64,000 nt of DNA from positions 1,289,501-1,353,500 of the forward strand of contig JARUPZ010000004.1 of NCBI GenBank assembly GCA_031213475.1, given 5' to 3'. The position numbers and the translations under genes are program-made. The notes under the pieces are model-generated. The model was not told the origin of the DNA, did not search any database, and worked only from the letters and a program-made list of their open reading frames with translations. Of this stretch, positions 54,101-63,175 are shown piece after piece (the first letter of the stretch is position 1; each line of letters begins with the position of its first letter). The DNA is from Nereocystis luetkeana (taxonomy: Eukaryota > Sar > Phaeophyceae > Laminariales > Laminariaceae).

Positions 54101-57100
54101 TACGTACCAATTTTTCTCACCTGTCCCACGCGCACCATCTTCCTGTTTTGGTCACGCTGATAAATAAGCAGACGCCGAACGCGCCCCCCCGCCCCGTCCC
54201 CTCCCCCCCCCCCCCCTTCACCATCGCCTCCACCGTCTGTCGCTTCTATTCTTCGTCTGCCATGCCCTGTCTCCTCCTTCTCCCCCCCGCCCCCCCCCCC
54301 CCCCCGGTACCGCCTCCTCTCCGCCTCTAAGGCTCCCAAGACCGTCACCACCCCTCAGCCAAGAGATAGGACAATACGCATCAATCGCTCTCCGCATCGA
54401 CAACGCATCCTCCCGACGAGGAAACCAGTCGATCCGTTGGACTGACGCCGTCCCAACCGTGGACAGGTACTTCACACACACTGACGGCGAGGACGTATCC
54501 CGTCCCCCTTCCTGCCCCACACCCCCCCCACCCCCGTTTCCCGCCTCCCCTCCCGCCTGCAACCCCCCCCGCCTGACCCCCCCACGACCGCCGGTGACAG
54601 CCGACGACTCTTCCCCCCCACCCTCCCCGTCAAGGGTTTCCGCTTCTGCGGAAAGCGTTAACCGCTCGGGGAGGGACTGGTCGTGCGACAAAATAAACTC
54701 GGTTCCGCGACCGAGCGGGCTGAACTGCAAGAGCCCGACCTGGCCCGGGGGTGGCCCTCCCCCCGACGACTCGGCCTCCTTATCTCCATCAACGGTTTCG
54801 TCCTGTTTTTTTCCGTCTCCATCATATCGACCACTTCGGACGGCACGTAGGTGGGCGGCATTGGTGGCAGCGTTGTTATTCCGCTGGTGATGTTGGTTTT
54901 CAAGAGGAGGAGGCGGTTGCTCCGAGGGGTAGGAGAAGATGGCTCGGTCCGCGTCGATGAAGTGGACGATGTCGGTGCCGAGGCTCGTCAGGCCCGCCAT
55001 GATGAGGAGTCGGCTCATGGGCGATAGGTGTGACATCCAGGTCGAGTCCAGCACCTGCTCAGACGTGTCGCGACACACGGAGAGTATGTACAAGCAGCGT
55101 GGATACGATATCGATAAATTGATACGTAAATCGAGGCTTTCGTTCAGTATCTATCTGCATTGAGAACACACCGACAGAAAAAAAAAACTAATCGATACGT
55201 GCGATCTCGATGTTATCTACGTGGAATATTTCGTTCAGTATGCATTATCTGCATTATCTGCTGAAAACCAACGCCCCAACGCGTAGGTAGGGTGGACCGC
55301 AACAGGACCAAGTCCGGCGGGAAGGCTTCATAGCCCAGGTTTTCGTTAGTGGGTGAGCTCGCGCAAGTCCCACACTACCCGGGAGCGATGGCTCTCCCGG
55401 GTGGCTATCTCCACCGCACCTGCCCCTCTCGGGGGTCAGTCAGGTCGGATCAACGTGCCCAAGCGCCGCCAGTGGTAACAGCAGCCTGCTCTCTCTGATG
55501 TTGCAACGGGAGCAAATATGGATTAAATCGACACACCACGTGAAATTTGAACGTGGAAGCGTGGTGACCTTAAACCTTTATTTTTACCAATCCGCCGGAG
55601 GATAATAGTAATAATAATAAGAAAAAACAATCTGCATAAAAAAAAAGGAGGGCAAAACACTTTTGATAAGATATCCAACACCGATAGGGAGGGGGCACTA
55701 CATACATTGAAGGCTTGCTTCCATTTTGTTTTACAGTATTTTTTTTTTACGCTTTTCAGTTCATGGAAGGAACATAAAAAATACCCGGTATGCTACTTCG
55801 TACCGCACAACGTGATATAACGTTTTAACCCAATAACGGTGCCTATGCCCAAAATGAACCCCCAAAACGCCCAATTATGCTACTCGTGGTTTGAACCAGG
55901 TATATATCGCGTTAAAAACGCCCAAATACGCTGAAATAAGCACGAGAAAAAAACGATGGGAGCATTGGGGGCACCTACAAATAGCGCATAATGAGGCAAG
56001 GCTCCACCAGAATATTGTGCGTTCCATAGCTGAACATGGCTTGCTTGCCCAGAGCAGTTTCCGTCTGTTTGTTTTCCTTTTATTCGCAAGTTGTCACACA
56101 CCGCCCGCAACCTCTCGCCCTTGTAGAGGATGGGTCAAGACAACATCAAGACCTCGTTGGTACGTACGTAGGCGTTCTTCTTTTTTCCCTTTTTCCCAGG
56201 TTTCCATCATTCTTTCGGGAGGCGGTTATGAGTGATCAACGTTGAAGTTGGCGATGGCAAAAGGCCACGAAACAAGATGGACCCTGTGGACGCGGCTTGG
56301 TATCCAAGAGTAGAAGACCATGCAGATAGAGGATCACGTAATGAAAAGGAAGTGCAGCAAGGACAGCGAATGAAGGCACCACTCTGTACCGAAATATAAC
56401 GATCGCTTGTTTGTATGAAAATATTTAATACAAATGGTCCGTATATTCGTGCACAGGGTGCAGAGCTTAAGTCGGCAGTAAGCACACGACAGAGGGAGTT
56501 GTTAGAGACTTCGTGCAGAGGCGTTCTTCTATTGCGTAGTTTTCCCTTTTTGTTTCTTCTCTCGGGAGATGTTTATGAGTGATCAACATTGAAGCTCACG
56601 CCGTACGTCATCCGATGGCAAACACAATAATTGCTTGGTATTCAAGAGCAGAAGCTAATGCTGCAGATAGATAGAGAAACCTACAATGACAAGGAAAGAG
56701 CAAGGACATTGAGTGCAACAGACACCACTTCGTACCACCTAAAGCAACGGACCGCTTGTGTAGTAATATTTTATACGTAAATGACCCTATTAATAGCGTT
56801 CCGGGACAGAGTGTATTGTAAGCCGGAAGTAGGTACAGACAGAAGGGTTTGTTAAATAAATTTTGTGCATACGTAGACTTTCTTCTTTTGTTTTGGTTTC
56901 CCTTGCTTTCTCTGTCGGGAGATGTTTATGACTGATCAGAGTTGAAGCTCATGCTACTATTACGGGGGACCATAGGTCGGTCGCCCCGGTGGTTCAAGTG
57001 GTTAACCTCGAATTCTGCTAGTGTTTGAGTCCTGGGTTCGAGCCCCAGGTGGGTCGGACTTTGACTTTGTTTGCAAAAAACACAAAAAAAAGGATTCAAT

Positions 57101-60100
57101 TGTTGAGAGCGCCTTGCAGCGTGGGTAGGCACAATTCGATGCGAGTCGACGAGGGAAGAAAAAGCTAAAATATTCTCGCGATAAAAATGAAGGCACGTAC
57201 CGTAGCGGGAAGGGGGGAGAAGAGCCTGCTATGTGACCCCGGATCTGAGTTACGAGTTGGAAGGAGAGAGAGAACAAAATGTGCGAAGATAATGAATGGG
57301 ATGAGCAGAAAAAAAAAAAAAATGGTAAAAAGGACCAAATCTTGTTATTAATAGTAAAAAATGCCATTCATATATATACCAGGTAGGTTTTAGTGTGTAC
57401 CGTAGGTCCTACCAGGTATTTAATATGGCCCCCCGTAATATTAACAGGTGAGCATCAACAACAACTTTGTCGGATGGCAAACGCAACAATGGTGACAAAA
57501 CAAGTATGAACGAACATGTTTATGTCCCTTCATCAACCATTTTATCGCGCCCGATCCAACCGGCAAAACAAAAGGAGAGCAGGGGCTTACCACTTCTTCG
57601 AGAAAATGGTTGAGGGTCACTGTGTACGAGACTTTTAGGACCACAGTCCCGTCTAGGGGACAAGTTACTTATAAATTAAGTGAATTATCCCAAAAACGGG
57701 TTCGCGGTTTATGAAGGGGTTAAGAACTATTAATATTGCACTATTAAACCTTTTGGGACCCCAGTCCCGTTTTGGGGACAAACCACTTATAATTAGAGTG
57801 CTTCGTCCCCACATATGGGAGTGCGGTTCTACAAGGGTTAACATTGATAACCTAAAGCCTAACCCCTTTAGTAGCGCAGTCCCGTTTTGGGGACAAACTA
57901 CTTGAAATTTGAGTGTTTCGTCGCCAAAACGGGACTGCGGTTCTAAAGGGGCTAAGCCACTTTGACCCACTCACCCATTGGCTAGCAATAGCTCCTTTGT
58001 CTCGTACACAGCAGGGTGTGCCAACCATTTTCTCGGCTGAGTGGAAAGCTCTACTGAACGATAGTAGTGGAGACGGTTACGAAGAGTGCACACTTCAAAC
58101 AGGTTATCGATTTCTACTTGGTGATCAGGGCAGATATATCCCTGATCTGTATGATGTGTATGATCCGTATGAGCCCATGTTGCGTGGTAGTGGCCGTACA
58201 TACCCTGTATGACCCATGAGATGCTTCCTGGGTCGGACCTGAACTGTACAGATTCCGCACGGCATCTTACGATGACAGGTTAGGATCTATTATCAATACG
58301 TAGATGATCTATCTGTAGATGATCTCCAGTGGATCATCTATATATCTTGAGAGTTGTAGAGAACCTTTAACCATCTCGGAGAAGGGATCTTTAGGTTGGT
58401 AGGCTGTTCAGGTGTTTTGGACCCTGTTGGGATCAAGGTACGGGCGAAGACCCAACCCAATCCCTGACTCCGACTCTAACCCTAACCCTAACCCCAAACC
58501 GCAGCCAAAACGGGTCAAAACTCGCCATAAACGCGGCTGCGCCGCGTTTGAATCGAACCAGGAAATTTCTCAGTTGCGGACGACGATTCCGAAGGGCAGA
58601 CCACGCTACTCATTTTTCAAGTCAAAAACATCCCTAAAGATCCCTTCTCCCAGACTGCTAAACCTACTCGAGGGAGTTGTATGCGATGTCAACCATTCCG
58701 TCGATTTTGAGGGAGGCAAGCCTGCTATAATATTACGGAGGACCATAGTTAATATGACCAAATATTGTTAGTAAAAATGGTTGAATATATAGTTTTTTTA
58801 TGTTTACCATAGGTCCTATTAACTATGGTCCCCCGTAATAAATCTTAATATACTACAATACTGTTCCTGTATGGGGAGTAGGGTGGTCCCGGCGGGGTGA
58901 CGCATGCAACGAAGGAAAAAACAATTCTGGGTCGTGCTTCGGAACTTTCTTGGCGCGGAAAATTCTTTGTGGCGTTTGGCGTGCGGCGATCACTCCAGCA
59001 ATGAGCACAGCAGCAGAGGTGAGCGACAACGACTCGGTGTCACGGCGGGGGGGGGTCGGTCATCCACACAGCAGTAGTAGTACCGGCAGCAGCACAGACG
59101 CCGCTCATGCCGAGCGCACCAAGTGTCGTGGATGCGATTAGTGTTGATGGGGTCCCTGCTGTGTACTACCGCAGGGTTGCGTCTACGTACTCAAGGTCAA
59201 GACAGCAACGCCTACCTACGAACTCTACACAGCACCAGCACCAGCACCAGCAGCACCAGCAGCACCAGCAGCATTTTGCTGCAGGTGCAGAGCAGCAGTG
59301 CTGCATGCAGCACTGCTGTATACAGCCGATTCTCAGACGCAGCAGTATTATTGCTGTTTTCTTTCTTTCTCCCTCAGCTACAACACGGAGCTGCCCACAC
59401 CCGGCAGGATTGCAAAGGCAAACGCGACTCTGACTCAGAGACTCGTGGCTCGGCGCCTCGAAGTCGCGGTCGCAAGAGATGCGTGAACGCGCCGTTTTCA
59501 CCCCATCCATGCTGCCCGATGCTCGTGCCACGCCTGACCTGTCTGTTGTCTTAGTACGGGGGACCATATTTAATAGGACCAAATGTCGTGAGTAAAAATG
59601 GTTAAATATATCGGTTTTTATGGATACCATAGGTCCTATTAACTATGGTCCCCCGTAAATAGGCAGATTTTCGTTTCATTTGGTTTGGCGGTTTTTTGTT
59701 TTTCCTGTTTGTTCCCTCTGTTCGAAAACACATTACTCGAGTTCGACTCCAGACTACAGAATTATGCCACTCTTTCTGCGAGTACTCTACTGCTGCTTTG
59801 CGGCCTGTTACCGGGAGGGTGCTTCGTGCTTTGGTTTGCCTGTTACTTCCCTCGTTATTTTCCCTTGGTTCTTTGTCCTACTCTGTTTACAGGCTGTGGT
59901 GTTTCTCTTTCTTTCTTTTTTCCCAGGTCGTTCTTTTCAAGTGTTTGCCACATCGCCTGCGGGGGGGGGCACGACAGTTTGTTCCTTCCATTTTTTTTTC
60001 TTTTTTCTTTCGATTCGTCTTCTTTGTTTTTGTTTTCTCTTCGATTGTTTCCTTTCGATTCTCTATTTCATGGAATGTGTATGTTGTGCCTGTCGTATCT

Positions 60101-61775
60101 AGCATGATGACATGGCATTGCATTGCCTACTACTCCTGTGCTTACTGCATACCCTGGTACCTGGTACGTGGCAACGTAACCCTCTGTGGCGTAGTTTTGT
60201 GACCATGAACTCGTGTCTCTCTATCATAGGATTGAAGAACCGGCACGGACACTGGTTGTGCTGGATGTCGACGGGTAGAAAGAAATTACTCGAGTTCGAC
60301 TCCAGACTACAGAATTATGCCACTCTTTCTGCGAGTACTCTACTGCTGCTTTGCGGCCTGTTACCGGGAGGGTGCTTCGTGCTTTGGTTTGCCTGTTACT
60401 TCCCTCGTTATTTTCCCTTGGTTCTTTGTCCTACTCTGTTTACAGGCTGTGGTGTTTCTCTTTCTTTCTTTTTTCCCAGGTCGTTCTTTTCAAGTGTTTG
60501 CCACATCGCCTGCGGGGGGGGGCACGACAGTTTGTTCCTTCCATTTTTTTTTCTTTTTTCTTTCGATTCGTCTTCTTTGTTTTTGTTTTCTCTTCGATTG
60601 TTTCCTTTCGATTCTCTATTTCATGGAATGTGTATGTTGTGCCTGTCGTATCTAGCATGATGACATGGCATTGCATTGCCTACTACTCCTGTGCTTACTG
60701 CATACCCTGGTACCTGGTACGTGGCAACGTAACCCTCTGTGGCGTAGTTTTGTGACCATGAACTCGTGTCTCTCTATCATAGGATTGAAGAACCGGCACG
60801 GACACTGGTTGTGCTGGATGTCGACGGGTAGAAAGAAAAGTTTAATGTGAAGAACACACACAGATGTACATTACATACATCCTGCAGCAGTAGGGCTGTA
60901 CTGCCGCCGCTCCCTGGTATGTTGCACGCTGGGCGGAGGCGGCTGACAGAGTAGCAAGGCACCAGACCGACTACAGTAGGGTGAACCTGGATATGCTACT
61001 CCTATCACAAATCGGTGCGGCCACCTGGAGGGTACCTTTTTTGTTGTGCGACGGTTTGCCTGGTCAGTGGTATTTCCCTTTGGGTTCTCAGTATTATTAT
61101 GTGTATTTGTAGTCGTGCTGTGTCTTTCGCTCGTTTTTTGCAAGTGTCTGCCACATCCCCTGGGGGGAAGGACGACAGATTTTTGTCGTAATTTTCTTTT
61201 TTCTCTTTCGATTTGTTTTCTTTGTTCTGTGTTACTGGTATTAATAGTTATTACGAGTATGTATTTTTTATTCTGTTTTCTCTCTCTCATAGAACACGTA
61301 TGTCGTGCCTGTCGTATCCAGTATGACGCCATCATGGTATATATTGAACTGTCTAATCTGCTAAACACATTGCAGTATATCTGCGGCGTAGTTTCGCGAC
61401 TACATATCTTGTACCTGGTATCTCTCTAGGATCGAAAAATCGGCACGGACACTGGTTGTGCTGGATGTCGACGGGCTCGTAGAAATACCGAATAACACAC
61501 ACCCTATTATGCCGTACTACTCGCAGGCGACACAGCAGCACAGCAGCAGTAGCACGCATTTATTTGGGCCTGATCCCTGGTCGTCATTGTTCCACACATC
61601 CAGCTGCGCCAGTTCCTAGCGACGGCCATACCATCTTATTATACTATACCAGTACGGAGGAGGCGGCACCCCACACGTACCTGCAGATAGACAGTTCCAT
61701 TAATGGCGGCGATAGTTTCATTCAAGCCCGCGCGACGGCCTGTGAAGCACTCCGCTATGTGGAACCAGTGGGAAG
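47812..61775 (-). CDS. GT61 (DUF563)-type glycosyltransferase, 4 exons found, 5' end missing
   Basis: Members of this family are secretory-pathway glycosyltransferases of type II topology; acceptor and donor sugars cannot be told here. Exons read right to left: 61775-61681, 55054 to about 54311, 50239-50102, 48105-47812, with compatible phases. Supporting features are SHWFHIAECF in the first exon (position of the family's NYWHWL-type motif), IDWFPRREDALSMRRAID before the third exon, VDVLLTAHGFQSMLGLFM RPGSLLFEVFP across the last junction (position of VG.HGAGL....F..PGS.V.E.FP), and a C-terminal Trp/Tyr-rich helix. The second exon has a long Pro/Gly/Glu-rich insertion. The canonical HGAGL reads HGFQS here. 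The 5' exon with the expected membrane anchor lies beyond the recovered exons. Family call is fairly confident, function is not. Confidence 0.68.
48130..48660. repeat. G-rich minisatellite beside the last glycosyltransferase exon
   Basis: Four units of about 100-140 bp marked by GAACGCCGTGTAGGGGG at 48142 and relatives at 48243, 48361 and 48502. Very G-rich on plus, so C-rich in the transcript upstream of the acceptor at 48105. Confidence 0.75.
49595..49872 (-). repeat. Poly-G repeat family, copy 4
   Basis: ACACCGGAAATTAAACTAAC through GAAAACCCGACATGCCCCG to a short C run at 49864. Confidence 0.85.
49873..49975 (-). repeat. Poly-G repeat family, copy 5, truncated
   Basis: Second part of the body, CAAGCAATATCTGCCTGGTC to ATACGACTACGGCCGTGCAT, directly abutting copy 4. 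Confidence 0.8.
50102..50239 (-). CDS. GT61-like glycosyltransferase, penultimate exon
   Basis: 46 codons in phase 0: VTEKLREKLGTDWAVEEMT, then LVEKLAGVDVLLTAHGFQ at donor CAG|GTGCCC. Acceptor GCCACGCAG. Confidence 0.72.
51020..51124 (-). mobile_element. MITE1 copy 12
   Basis: Nearly consensus: TTACGGGGGACCATAGTTAA to TGGTCCCCCGTAA, TA flanks. Useful as the insert-free reference. Confidence 0.93.
51233..51590 (+). mobile_element. tRNA-derived SINE, copy 2
   Basis: tRNA-like head with GGAGTTCGAATCCCACGAGG (B box), then the body GTGGGTAGGAGCGATTCGAC, CGACGAGGGAGGAAAGGGCC and CCGGATCTGAGTTAC shared with the copy at 56976. Confidence 0.75.
51800..51884 (+). mobile_element. SINE body fragment (left of an inserted poly-G repeat)
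   Basis: GCGAGTCATCGCCGAGGGGA and CCTTCCAAGGTGAGTACCGT; continues at 52262. Confidence 0.6.
51885..52261 (+). repeat. Poly-G repeat family, copy 6, inserted in a SINE and holding MITE1
   Basis: G run at 51884-51893, GTCGGGTTTTCACCGACCAG, then MITE1 (52085-52189), then CGGACTTTCTCGCAAATGGA to AATTTAATTCCGGTGTAG. Confidence 0.85.
52085..52189 (+). mobile_element. MITE1 copy 13
   Basis: TTACGGGGGACCACAG to TATGGTCCCCCGTAA; three-level nesting with copy 6 of the poly-G repeat and the SINE. Confidence 0.92.
52262..52345 (+). mobile_element. SINE body fragment (right of the inserted repeat)
   Basis: GGCCTACTATGTGACCTCGG then ATCTGAGTTACGCCG. Confidence 0.6.
52417..52627 (+). mobile_element. MITE1 copy 14 with a ~109 bp insert
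   Basis: TTACGGGGGTCCATAG to TGGTCCCCCGTGA. Between ATATAGGTTT and TTTGTGTGTCCCGTAGG lies an unrelated segment, about 52480-52588, containing a TATTAATA at 52564. Confidence 0.82.
53195..53475 (+). repeat. GATC-rich repeat family, copy 5
   Basis: AGATCATCTAGATCCTAGTC, GCGCAGGATCTGTAGAGGAC, GTGGGAATGATCTGTAGATA and TCTGATCTGTCCG. Confidence 0.78.
54311..55054 (-). CDS. GT61-like glycosyltransferase, large exon with low-complexity insert
   Basis: Acceptor GTCTGAGCAG is followed by VLDSTWMSHLSPMSRLLIMA and LGTDIVHFIDADRAIFSYP. A long Pro/Gly/Glu/Asp-rich insert follows, and then VKYLSTVGTASVQRIDWFPR and REDALSMRRAIDA. The 3' end is uncertain: donor GCG|GTACCG at 54311 gives the right phase but adds a glycine-rich stretch. 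Confidence 0.58.
55270..55620 (+). mobile_element. GC-rich structured segment with TAA tail, possible truncated LINE or SINE 3' end
   Basis: Holds a strong hairpin (ACCCGGGAG ... CTCCCGGGT) and CCCCTCTCGGGG, and ends with TAATAGTAATAATAATAAG, like retroposon tails. Single copy here and no recognised domain; an independent structured RNA is the alternative. Confidence 0.3.
55620..56220. other. Glycosyltransferase intron, nothing recognised
   Basis: AT-richer sequence with no repeat family identified. Confidence 0.35.
56222..56950. repeat. Tandem repeat, ~357 bp unit, two units
   Basis: GAGTGATCAACGTTGAAG, AGATAGAGGATCACG/GATAGAGAAACC, CACCACTCTGTACC/CACCACTTCGTACC and TCTCGGGAGATGTTTATGA repeat in order. 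Further pieces at 57441-57500, 63180-63430 and 63690-63880. Confidence 0.7.
56960..57438 (-). mobile_element. MITE1 copy 15, split by a SINE, with two TACCAGGTA and one TATTAATA insert
   Basis: Left part 56960-56975, right part 57330-57438. Against other copies the right part has extra CCAGGTA at 57379 and 57412 and extra TTAATA at 57348. Confidence 0.88.
56976..57329 (+). mobile_element. tRNA-derived SINE, copy 1
   Basis: Head with A box (GTGGTTCAAGTGGTTAACC) and B box (GGGTTCGAGCCCC), body as in copy 2, and an A-rich tail at 57309-57322. Inserted in MITE1, so it is younger than that copy. Confidence 0.82.
57631..57719. mobile_element. MITE2 copy 7, diverged
   Basis: ACCACAGTCCCGTCTAGGGG; right TTAA at 57720-57723. 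Confidence 0.8.
57748..57837. mobile_element. MITE2 copy 8
   Basis: TTAA at 57744-57747 and 57838-57841; CCCAGTCCCGTTTTGGGGAC. Confidence 0.92.
57863..57951. mobile_element. MITE2 copy 9, CTAA flanks
   Basis: Both flanks read CTAA (57859-57862, 57952-57955); the arms are otherwise near consensus. Confidence 0.9.
58085..58345 (-). repeat. GATC-rich repeat family, copy 6
   Basis: Reverse orientation: GATCTGTATGATGTGTATGA, GCTTCCTGGGTCGGACCTGA. Confidence 0.6.
58733..58838 (+). mobile_element. MITE1 copy 16
   Basis: TTACGGAGGACCATAG to TGGTCCCCCGTAA, TA flanks. Confidence 0.92.
59215..59300. repeat. CAGCAC/CAGCAG trinucleotide repeat
   Basis: About twenty CAG/CAC triplets. Long frames over it on both strands are repeat effects. 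Confidence 0.85.
59377..59486 (+). other. Possible terminal exon, unassigned
   Basis: A strong acceptor (TTTCTTTCTCCCTCAG) precedes an open segment YNTELPTPGRIAKANATLT then RLVARRLEVAVARDA and TGA. An upstream partner could be the segment ending CAGCAGAG|GTGAGC near 59019. No family match and no ATG found, so only a candidate. Confidence 0.25.
59554..59658 (+). mobile_element. MITE1 copy 17
   Basis: GTACGGGGGACCATATTTAA to TATGGTCCCCCGTAA. Confidence 0.92.
59732..60837 (+). repeat. Perfect tandem duplication, 553 bp unit, of the GTCGACGGGTAG-ending repeat
   Basis: Unit 1 59732-60284, unit 2 60285-60837; I saw no difference, including the G run and T runs. Each begins ATTACTCGAGTTCGACTCC and ends GTCGACGGGTAGAAAGAA. 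Confidence 0.9.
60930..61480 (+). repeat. GTCGACGGGTAG-ending repeat, copy 6
   Basis: GACAGAGTAGCAAGGCACCA, CAAATCGGTGCGGCCACCTG, GCCACATCCCCTGGGG, GATGTCGACGGGC. Holds TATTAATA (61239) and TACCTGGTA (61412). Confidence 0.75.
61681..61775 (-). CDS. GT61-like glycosyltransferase, 5'-most exon found
   Basis: Acceptor TGACGCTCCTCAG and donor CTGCAG|GTACGT bound 95 bp reading SHWFHIAECFTGRRAGLNE and TIAAINGTVYLQ. It ends in phase 0, matching the next exon. The upstream exon was not found within the window. Confidence 0.6.
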
Positions 61776-61884
61776 CTGAGGAGCGTCAAAAGGGTCGGGA
61801 TGGGAAAACGGAACGGGGGCGGGGGGTGTTACACGTACGGTTAATCAGTGCCAAAGGATGTGCATGACGGCAACAAAAAGTTCA

Positions 61885-62155
61885 ACCCTGCGGACAGATA
61901 GACAGATAGATCATGATCTAGATAATCTAGGTCGTAACCTACCGTTATGGGGTGCTGTGGAGGATCTGTACAGCACAGATCCAACCCAGGAAACACGTTC
62001 TAGCAGATCATGCATGATGTTATACGGTTTCCATCCGGCAGCATGACCTACAGATCATACAGCAGATCAGAAATATATCTGCCCCTAAAGATCTAGATCA
62101 TTCGGTGGGAATCGATGATCTGTAGATGATCTGTAGATGATATGCTCGTCCGAGG
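61885..62155 (+). repeat. GATC-rich repeat family, copy 7
   Basis: GATCATGATCTAGATAATCT, GTGGAGGATCTGTACAGCAC, GATGATCTGTAGATGATCTG. Confidence 0.75.
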
Positions 62156-62218
62156 TATGAAATGGCAACATGTTACGGTTGGGAGTTGGGAGGGGGCTGA
62201 TAATAGAAGTCGCCGACT

Positions 62219-62306
62219 AGCTTTAGTACCGCAGTCCCGATCTGGGGACAAACCATTCTAATTCCATGTGATTTGTCCCCAAAACGGGACTGGGGCCCTA
62301 AAAGGG
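62219..62306. mobile_element. MITE2 copy 10
   Basis: GTACCGCAGTCCCGATCTGG to CTAAAAGGGATAA; left TTAA lost. Confidence 0.85.
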
Positions 62307-62362
62307 ATAAGTCGGCCAGGCTCAAAAAAGGCGTTTCTTGTTCGCGGGCCGATACCGCTGCT

Positions 62363-62690
62363 CTATGGTTTCGGTTTTTGGACCGCCAACGTGTACGAAC
62401 ACGAGCAAATTTCACATGCAGACTACATACCAAGTATCGTACCTGGTGGGTATTATTAATAGGGGATAATAGGGGAAAAAGAGAAGAACTATTAATACCA
62501 GGTATGGTTTCGGTTTTGGGACCGCCAATTTATAACACGAGCAAATTCCACCTGCAGATATCATACCACCTGGTAGGTATTAGGGGGAAAAGAGAAGAAC
62601 TAACTATGGTTTCGGTTCTGGGACCGCCCACCTATCTACTTCCACCCGCAAACTAAAATATCATACCTGGTAGGTATTGGGGAAAGAAGA
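62363..62690. repeat. Tandem repeat, three units of ~100-140 bp
   Basis: CTATGGTTTCGGTT(T)T.GGGACCGCC, CACGAGCAAATT, GTAGGTATT..GGGGAAAAG, GAGAAGAAC mark units at 62363, 62504 and 62605. Units differ by micro-palindromes. Confidence 0.8.
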
Positions 62691-62863
62691 GAAGAAAGCC
62701 ATATTCATTCGTAAGAACGTATGCGTAGTGTGTAGGGACCAAGTACCGCCGTACCAGGGTATAGAGTAAAAATTATAATATCGTTGAGTCGGCACAGCAG
62801 GGGCAGGGATGAGGACGATAGTTTTATCGGGGCTCGATATTATTGCAAGAACGGGAAGGTTAA

Positions 62864-62951
62864 CCCTTTTAGTACCGCAGTCCCGATTTGAGGACACACC
62901 ACTCTAATTCCAAGTGGTTGCTATCAAAACGGGACTGCAGTTCTAAAAGGC
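62864..62951. mobile_element. MITE2 copy 11
   Basis: TTAA at 62860-62863; CCCTTTTAGTACCGCAGTCC to GGGACTGCAGTTCTAAAAGG. Confidence 0.88.
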
Positions 62952-63087
62952 TCAAGGTTGCCAATTCCGGACATTAATTAAGGTGTTTTCGGACATATAT
63001 GATCGAGAGAGAGAGAGAGCCATCCGAATATATAACGCACCCGGCACGACTTTAGCACCCCTCTACTATAATATGGCCTTCAATCGG

Positions 63088-63175
63088 ACGTTTAGTAACG
63101 CAGTCCCGTTTTGGGGACAAACTACTCGGGCTTTGAGTGGATTGTTCCCTAAACGGGACTGCAGTTCTCAAAGGG
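63088..63175. mobile_element. MITE2 copy 12
   Basis: GTAACGCAGTCCCGTTTTGG to CTGCAGTTCTCAAAGGG; TTAA lost on both sides. Confidence 0.85.

Noticed and set aside
56976..57058. Functional tRNA gene
   Set aside because: The acceptor stem mispairs at two of seven positions and a SINE body with an A-rich tail follows.
58475..58500. CCCTAACCCTAACCCC, telomere-like
   Set aside because: Only two to three units inside gene-bearing DNA; similar short words at 331 and 37010. Not evidence of a chromosome end.
59680..60755. Overlapping Phe/Leu-rich frames resembling membrane proteins
   Set aside because: They are read from T-rich repeat DNA in all three frames, and the two tandem units give the same frames; no start context or family match.
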